From contig VENA01000049.1 of the NCBI GenBank assembly GCA_009711785.1, forward strand, positions 1 to 64,000: DNA of 64,000 nt, read 5' to 3'. The first letter of the stretch is position 1. The number at the start of each line of letters is the position of its first letter. Position numbers and translations under genes: made by a program. The notes beneath the pieces were generated by a model. The model did not search any database. It saw nothing but the letters and a program-made list of their open reading frames with translations, and was not told the DNA's origin. Source of the DNA: Bacillota bacterium. GTDB taxonomy: Bacteria; Bacillota; Clostridia; Tissierellales; MES13. Shown here one piece after another: positions 59,447-64,000 of this stretch.

Positions 59447-60442
59447 ATGACAATGATAATTAATGATGTAGTAGAAATGAGAAATTTCACATCAGAAGCT
59501 ATTACTGTAACTGAAAGTTATACTTTACCAGGAGGGGTAAAAAGTGCAATTGTTGAAATATGGGCAGCTGGGGACTTTAGTTCATCGACTGAATATATAA
59601 TTTCAAAAGTTGATGGTATTCAAATTGGTGGGCAGTTAAGAACTGGCTATGATGATTCAGTTATGAGAGCGGTTATAACGTATGACCTAACCTCATTGAT
59701 AGAAGGGAAACAAATAATAGAATTAAGCATAACGACAACTTCAGCAATGAATCCAAATGTCGGTGTAAGTGGCGGAACTTCCTGTTGGGTGGACTGGAGA
59801 TTTACTTTTGAATTATATACAACTAAAATTTTAATAGAAGACGGTACTGAAGTTAAAAGTTGGAATGCTGTTTCTAAATCATATGAAAAAATTGGAAACA
59901 TGCCATTAACTGAAGAAATGTTTTCTAGTTTCGGTATGTATGAAATCCCCAAAAGTTTAGAAGGTATAATAAACGATACTCCTAAACTCCATTTATATAC
60001 TGAAGATGTAAATGTGATTAATTCACCTACACTATATAGCTTAAAGTTAGAAGAGAAGAAGTTAGCATTGCCTAGAATAGTTTTAGAGAATACTGGAAGA
60101 ATTTTAGAACAAAATATAAGTTCTATTGTAATTGATGATATTTTAAGTGGTACTGGTGATCTGCAATATGTAATAAGTAAAGATAAAATAATTTGGTATG
60201 CCTTCGATAAAACTAATATGTTATGGCAGGTTGTTGATATAACATATGACGTTAACTTTAGAGAAAAGGGGATGAGAAAGGAAGATTTTGTGGTAGTAAC
60301 TGAAAGTCATTATGGGGAAATTTTTCAAGCTGGGGATGATTTATATTTAGCAGTTCGTTTTTTAAAAGGAGAAGAATTAGATATATGCAAATTTAAAGGG
60401 GTTAGAATAAATTATACTGCTCCTTTAGAGGTTAACTGTTAA
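59447..60442 (+). CDS. Baseplate or tail fibre-associated protein
   Basis: The 331-residue beta-rich protein lies in the host-recognition region. The N-terminal half (VEMRNFTSEAITVTESYTLPGGVKSAIVEIW, then SGGTSCWVDWRFTFELYTTK) looks like a carbohydrate-binding or adhesin-type sandwich. I do not recognise a family. The role as baseplate or receptor-binding component rests on position. ATG follows AGAGGTAG at fair spacing. Confidence 0.65.
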   Translation: MTMIINDVVEMRNFTSEAITVTESYTLPGGVKSAIVEIWAAGDFSSSTEYIISKVDGIQIGGQLRTGYDDSVMRAVITYDLTSLIEGKQIIELSITTTSAMNPNVGVSGGTSCWVDWRFTFELYTTKILIEDGTEVKSWNAVSKSYEKIGNMPLTEEMFSSFGMYEIPKSLEGIINDTPKLHLYTEDVNVINSPTLYSLKLEEKKLALPRIVLENTGRILEQNISSIVIDDILSGTGDLQYVISKDKIIWYAFDKTNMLWQVVDITYDVNFREKGMRKEDFVVVTESHYGEIFQAGDDLYLAVRFLKGEELDICKFKGVRINYTAPLEVNC

Positions 60443-60460
60443 AGAAAGGAGGTTATTAAA

Positions 60461-62122
60461 ATAAAAGAGATAATAAGCTATAATAAAAACTTTTTAACAG
60501 GCAAAGTCAATACAGAAAAGAAAGAAAAAAAAGAAAATGGAATAAAAGGGGAAATATTAGTAGAGCTGTTTGATGCAAAAACAGGTAGAAAAATTGAAGA
60601 AGCTTACACTGAAAATATTATTCCTGACATTATTTTTAAAGAGATATTCTTAAAATTTTTTGCAGGAGATGTGATGGGGATAGATAGTAGTAATTTTGGG
60701 TATTTAGAGAATCTATACAGCTATATATATCTTACCGATTCAACTAAACCAGAAAGTAGCACTTCTGAAAAAGTATTAGGAAATATAATAGGATACGCTC
60801 ATAGAAATAATACTTATTCAGGAACTGACACTAAAAGAGGAACAATTAATAAGGCAGAAACAAATCTTGAAATAAATAACGGTAAAATTAGAGTGAATTT
60901 TGTATTTGACTTTCCGACTCATGCTGCAAATGGCATATTTGAAAGCATTTATTGGGGAGATAGCCCTAGTAATATAGAGTATTTTCATATAGGGCCCCCA
61001 ATGATAGGTAGGGGTGAATCTGGTGATGGAAAAATATACGTAAAAAATAACGATGATACTCAAGATATTTATTGGAGTATTTGTTATTTTATGCATGGGA
61101 ATGCCGCTAAATATACTATATATACTGATTATAATAAGGGATATGTATGCTTTAATGGAGCATACAGTAGTGCAATAAATTCAACTTATTTTGCTTTTCC
61201 TGATCAATTAAAAGGATATCAGCTCATAGTACCTTTTAATTATAATTTTAGAGGTTTTGCAGACTGGAATAACGCAATTAAATTATTAAATAGTAATGGA
61301 GAACCTATTACATCATCTGATATAAGTGGTGCTTTTCCAGTGTTAAATGAATTAGGTGAAGTTGAATATATAATTGGTTGGTATTTTAATACAAACGATG
61401 GTGGAATATTAAAAATATATACATGGAGTAGTGTGGGTGTTTTCCAAAATTATCATGAACTGACTGACATAGCTACTTCTTTTCCGGATGAGTACAACAG
61501 TGATTTTACTATAAAAAGCATTAGTGTGAAACCAGTTTTTTGGGGAGAAAACATTGAGTTATATGGTTATCATAAAAGAATAGATGATATAACAGGGGAG
61601 TATATTTATTCAAACAAAGTAATTAGATTAGATATTGATTGTACAAAGGTTAGTGAGATGAGCCTTAAACCTAAGATAGGAAGTTCTACATGGTTTGCTA
61701 CTAAGGGGATGGACAGCGGTAATATAGAAAGAAGGTGTTATTTAGGTCTATTAAAGTCAAGAACTAGAAGCAAGGTTTATTTATATTATAATGGAACAAA
61801 TGGAGGAAGTGTTTTTTATCAGGTGATATCACCAGAAGGGAATTTACTTAAGCCCTTTAAAGAAAATTTTGGAGATAATATTAGTGATTATGGGATTATT
61901 AATATAATTGGGACAGATAAATGGATTATGTATTTTAGAGATATTTATTCAGGTTCTAGTTATAATTCTTATACTTTTGCCCTCTATCAAACAACAACAT
62001 CAAAGCCTTGTGGAGCTCATACAAAACTAGCAAATCCAATAGAAAAAACTGATGACAATACTATGAAAGTGCAATATATGTTTGAAATAGATTTAGTTGA
62101 TTATTCAAATGATTTATATTAA
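60461..62122 (+). CDS. Tail fibre-like protein, apparent AUA start
   Basis: The 553-residue protein is in the fibre position before the holin. The frame is open from the perfect ribosome site AAAGGAGG (60445-60452), but its first ATG/GTG is at 60671, 210 bases later. The codon eight bases after AGGAGG is ATA (60461), giving (M)KEIISYNKNFLTGKV..., a sensible N-terminus with continuous coding character (EILVELFDAKTGRKIEEAYTENII). The rest is beta-rich (IYWGDSPSNIEYFHIGPPM, LGLLKSRTRSKVYLYYNG). Function as host-binding protein is inferred from position. Confidence 0.7.
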   Translation: MKEIISYNKNFLTGKVNTEKKEKKENGIKGEILVELFDAKTGRKIEEAYTENIIPDIIFKEIFLKFFAGDVMGIDSSNFGYLENLYSYIYLTDSTKPESSTSEKVLGNIIGYAHRNNTYSGTDTKRGTINKAETNLEINNGKIRVNFVFDFPTHAANGIFESIYWGDSPSNIEYFHIGPPMIGRGESGDGKIYVKNNDDTQDIYWSICYFMHGNAAKYTIYTDYNKGYVCFNGAYSSAINSTYFAFPDQLKGYQLIVPFNYNFRGFADWNNAIKLLNSNGEPITSSDISGAFPVLNELGEVEYIIGWYFNTNDGGILKIYTWSSVGVFQNYHELTDIATSFPDEYNSDFTIKSISVKPVFWGENIELYGYHKRIDDITGEYIYSNKVIRLDIDCTKVSEMSLKPKIGSSTWFATKGMDSGNIERRCYLGLLKSRTRSKVYLYYNGTNGGSVFYQVISPEGNLLKPFKENFGDNISDYGIINIIGTDKWIMYFRDIYSGSSYNSYTFALYQTTTSKPCGAHTKLANPIEKTDDNTMKVQYMFEIDLVDYSNDLY

Positions 62123-62141
62123 AAAACAGGGAGGAAAATTA

Positions 62142-62561
62142 ATGAAAAATATAATAAATACAAGCCAACTTATTTTTACTACTCTAGGAAGCTATGTAGG
62201 TTGGTTTTTAGGGGGACTGGACGGTTTGATTTATGCTCTTACTGCATTTGTAGTTGTAGACTACATTACAGGCCTTATGGTAGCAGCTCTTGAAAGAAAG
62301 TTATCTAGCGAAATAGGTTTTAGAGGAATATTTAAAAAAATACTAATATTTACATTTGTAGGTATAGGGCACATAATAGATTTTTACGTTATTAAAGACG
62401 GCAGTGCAGTTCGCACCGCTGTTATTTTTTTCTATATTTCAAATGAAGGTATAAGTATTATAGAAAACTCATCTAAAATTGGTTTACCTATACCTGAAAA
62501 GTTAAAGACAATTTTCAAGGAAATAAAAGAGGATGATTCTGAGATAAAACAGGAGGGATGA
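62142..62561 (+). CDS. Phage holin (TcdE/Bhl-type family 4)
   Basis: The 139-residue protein starts at ATG 62142 after AGGGAGG. It has three hydrophobic helices with GWFLGGLDGLIYALTAFVVVDYITGLMVA and SNEGISIIENSSKIGLPIPEKL, as in toxin-secretion/phage-lysis holins. It ends in a charged tail. It makes membrane pores that release the amidase encoded next. Confidence 0.93.
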   Translation: MKNIINTSQLIFTTLGSYVGWFLGGLDGLIYALTAFVVVDYITGLMVAALERKLSSEIGFRGIFKKILIFTFVGIGHIIDFYVIKDGSAVRTAVIFFYISNEGISIIENSSKIGLPIPEKLKTIFKEIKEDDSEIKQEG

Positions 62562-62564
62562 TAA

Positions 62565-63206
62565 ATGCTCCCTGCTACAAAAAAACTAATTAATTATAAT
62601 TATTCTAGTAGAAAAGGACAGAAGATAGAGTATATAGTAATACATGATACAGGAAACACAAAAAGAGGCGCTGGTTCTGAAGCTCATTTCAAGTATTTTA
62701 ATAGTGGTAATAGAGAAGCTTCAGCTCATTATTTTGTGGATGATAATAAAATATTACAATTAGTAGAAGATTATAATTCTTCATGGAATTGTGGTGATGG
62801 AAGAGGAAAATATGGAATAACGAATAGAAATTCAATAGGAGTTGAAATATGTATAAACGAAGATTCAGATTATGAAAAAGCAGTAAGAAACACATTGAAT
62901 TTAGTTAAATATCTTATGGAAAAATACAATATTTCTATAGAAAGAGTTGTAAGACACTTTGATGCTAGTAAGAAAATTTGTCCTAGGAGTATGAGTTATA
63001 GTAACTGGGCCAAATGGTATGAATTTAAAGAAAGTCTCATGGAATTATCAGAGGAAAAGTTTAATAAAACTTTAAAGATATTACAAAAGAATGGAATTAT
63101 AAACTCACCAAATTATTGGGCTGAAAATGCGAAAGAAGGAAAGTTCGTTAAAGGAGAGTATGCAGCTATTTTAATAAAAAGAGTAGCTGATTATTTAATA
63201 AAGTAA
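62565..63206 (+). CDS. N-acetylmuramoyl-L-alanine amidase (endolysin)
   Basis: The 213-residue protein has an Amidase_2 domain of the T7-lysozyme type, with zinc ligands His27 (IVIHDTGN), His131 and Cys139 (VVRHFDASKKICPRSM). About 55 C-terminal residues (LSEEKFNKTLKILQKNGIINSPNYWAENAKEGKFVKGEYAAILIKRVADYL) form a small helical wall-targeting module. It cuts peptidoglycan stem peptides from the glycan. It lies four bases after the holin gene. Confidence 0.95.
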   Translation: MLPATKKLINYNYSSRKGQKIEYIVIHDTGNTKRGAGSEAHFKYFNSGNREASAHYFVDDNKILQLVEDYNSSWNCGDGRGKYGITNRNSIGVEICINEDSDYEKAVRNTLNLVKYLMEKYNISIERVVRHFDASKKICPRSMSYSNWAKWYEFKESLMELSEEKFNKTLKILQKNGIINSPNYWAENAKEGKFVKGEYAAILIKRVADYLIK

Positions 63207-63343
63207 AGAAAGTATATTAATGAAGACATCTGTTTATATAATGAGAGAGTTTTTTTATTACTTGAAAGTCATCATATAAAGGAATAGGTAAATAAATTTT
63301 GTCTATTTTAAATTTGAGCTTTTGTACTCTATTCAGTTAATAC

Positions 63344-63400
63344 TTGACTTCTATCAAGATATGAGTGATATATAGTAGTACAAACTTGATAGAAAGGAGA
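63344..63400 (+). promoter_or_regulatory. Repeated upstream element, copy D
   Basis: TTGACT (63344-63349), 17 bases, GATATA (63367-63372), then TAGTAGTACAAA. TTCTATCAAG (63349-63358) is perfectly complementary to CTTGATAGAA (63385-63394), which abuts the ribosome site AAGGAG of the recombinase. It has the same layout as copies A-C, with unrelated arms. The 140 bases before it (63207-63343) hold nothing recognisable. Confidence 0.6.
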
Positions 63401-63407
63401 TATTAGA

Positions 63408-64000
63408 ATGCGTGTAAGAATAATAGAACCTTCTTTAAAAATTGAAAACAGTAAGAAAAGAGTATGTGCTTATGCAAGAGTATCAACACTTTCTGAAAAA
63501 CAAGGTGACTCATTAGAAAACCAGATAATCTATTATAAGAAACTAATTAATGCAAATCCTAACTATAAATATGTAGGTGTATTTGCTGATAGAGGAATAA
63601 CAGGAACGACGGAGAATAGACCAGAGTTTCAGAAAATGATTAAACTTTGCAAGGAAGGAAAAATAGATTTAATTATTACTAAATCTATTTCTAGATTTGC
63701 AAGAAATACTACTGTAATGCTTAAGATAGTTAGAGAACTTAAAGAGTTAGGTGTTGAAGTAAAATTTGAAAAAGAGAATATAAACACTTTATCAGGGGAC
63801 GGTGAGCTTATGCTTACTGTCCTCTCTTCTTTTGCAGAGGAAGAAAGTAGGAATGTAAGTGAAAATCTAAAATGGCGATTTCGTAAGAAGTTTGAAAAAG
63901 GGGAGTTAGTTATAAACACTAATCGTTTCCTTGGTTACAATATAGATGAAAAAGATAACTTAATAATAAATGAAAAAGAAGCAAGGATAGTAAAAAGAAT
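63408..64000 (+). CDS. Serine site-specific recombinase, N-terminal part (cut by window edge)
   Basis: About 197 residues are visible. The resolvase-type catalytic domain has the nucleophile in VCAYARVSTLSEKQGDSLENQ, FADRGITGTTENRPEFQKMI, IDLIITKSISRFARNTTVMLKIVRELKELGVEVKFEKENI and SSFAEEESRNVSENLKW, followed by the start of a recombinase domain. Large serine integrases of this type move prophages into and out of host genes. Its place after the lysis genes suggests it is the integrase of this prophage. ATG 63408 follows AAGGAG. Confidence 0.93.
   Translation, partial: MRVRIIEPSLKIENSKKRVCAYARVSTLSEKQGDSLENQIIYYKKLINANPNYKYVGVFADRGITGTTENRPEFQKMIKLCKEGKIDLIITKSISRFARNTTVMLKIVRELKELGVEVKFEKENINTLSGDGELMLTVLSSFAEEESRNVSENLKWRFRKKFEKGELVINTNRFLGYNIDEKDNLIINEKEARIVKR

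Larger units (their letters stand above)
28936..64000 (+). mobile_element. Siphovirus-type prophage, right end beyond window
   Basis: About 35 kb of genes in phage order run on the plus strand with one exception: replication, late regulator, HNH, terminase, portal, ClpP-like protease, HK97 major capsid, connectors, tail tube, tape measure, Dit, Tal, fibres, holin, amidase and a serine recombinase. Tape-measure length (767 residues) implies a tail of roughly 110-120 nm. No broken structural gene is seen apart from two probable programmed frameshifts and AUA starts, so it may be functional. The left boundary is set at the first phage-like gene and is uncertain. The right attachment site is outside the window. 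Confidence 0.9.

Noticed and set aside
1..64000. CRISPR arrays and rRNA genes
   Set aside because: No regularly spaced direct repeats of 24-40 bases and no rRNA sequence were seen on either strand.

Overview
The window comes from a low-GC, endospore-forming, anaerobic Gram-positive bacterium of the Clostridia/Tissierellia type. The evidence is the very AT-rich sequence, a gerA-type germinant receptor operon, rubredoxin and rubrerythrin-like proteins, the conserved order tig-clpP-clpX-lon-ysxC, and strong AGGAGG ribosome binding sites with frequent TTG/GTG starts. I cannot name the genus from sequence alone.

Layout. 1-5.8 kb: end of an ABC-2 permease gene, a four-gene spore germination receptor operon (gerA, gerC, a small membrane protein, gerB), an overlooked 47-codon minus-strand gene and a secreted coiled-coil protein. 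5.9-11.8 kb: a peptide-use locus (M55 D-aminopeptidase, NlpC/P60 endopeptidase, EamA transporter, class-A beta-lactamase-like hydrolase, DUF3870 protein, oligopeptide-binding lipoprotein). Two members are preceded by the same approximately 70-nt leader RNA ending in an intrinsic terminator, each with its own promoter: a candidate riboswitch. 11.9-23.9 kb: lipase-like hydrolase, tRNA-Leu(UAG), protein quality-control genes, ysxC, rubredoxin, an RsbW-like anti-sigma kinase and a rubrerythrin-like protein (both with sigma-B-type promoters), nitroreductase and an RlmD-type rRNA methylase. 24.2-27.7 kb: a BcgI-like restriction-modification system: a C-type regulator with an operator inside its promoter, a fused nuclease-methylase, and a specificity subunit that has no start codon of its own but can be reached through a lambda-type GGGAAAG minus-1 frameshift site followed by a stem-loop. 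27.7-28.9 kb: debris of an ISL3-like transposase.

28.9 kb to the right edge: most of a siphovirus-type (HK97-like, probably cos-packaging) prophage, all but one gene on the plus strand. Order: regulator; replication (DUF2800 nuclease, DUF2815 protein, DNA polymerase A, VapE primase/helicase, iteron cluster, VRR-NUC, SNF2 helicase); DUF1492 late regulator; HNH; a GC-rich cos-like island; ParB-methylase; terminase; portal/protease/capsid; connectors; tail tube; tail chaperones with a probable frameshift; tape measure; Dit; Tal; fibres; holin; amidase; and the start of a serine recombinase cut by the window edge. The attachment sites are not visible.

The most unusual content lies in and near the prophage. 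Two moron-like insertions carry their own sigma-A promoters: one between terminase and portal (coiled-coil membrane protein, PD-(D/E)XK nuclease fused to a glycine-rich membrane segment, small PD-ExT protein), the other inside the tail module (uracil-DNA-glycosylase-like protein). A regulatory element occurs four times; its arms differ in sequence but stay complementary. Two structural genes appear to start at AUA with identical Shine-Dalgarno spacing. I consider the leader-RNA pair, the frameshift-coupled restriction enzyme, the nuclease/membrane moron and the four-copy element the best candidates for undescribed biology.
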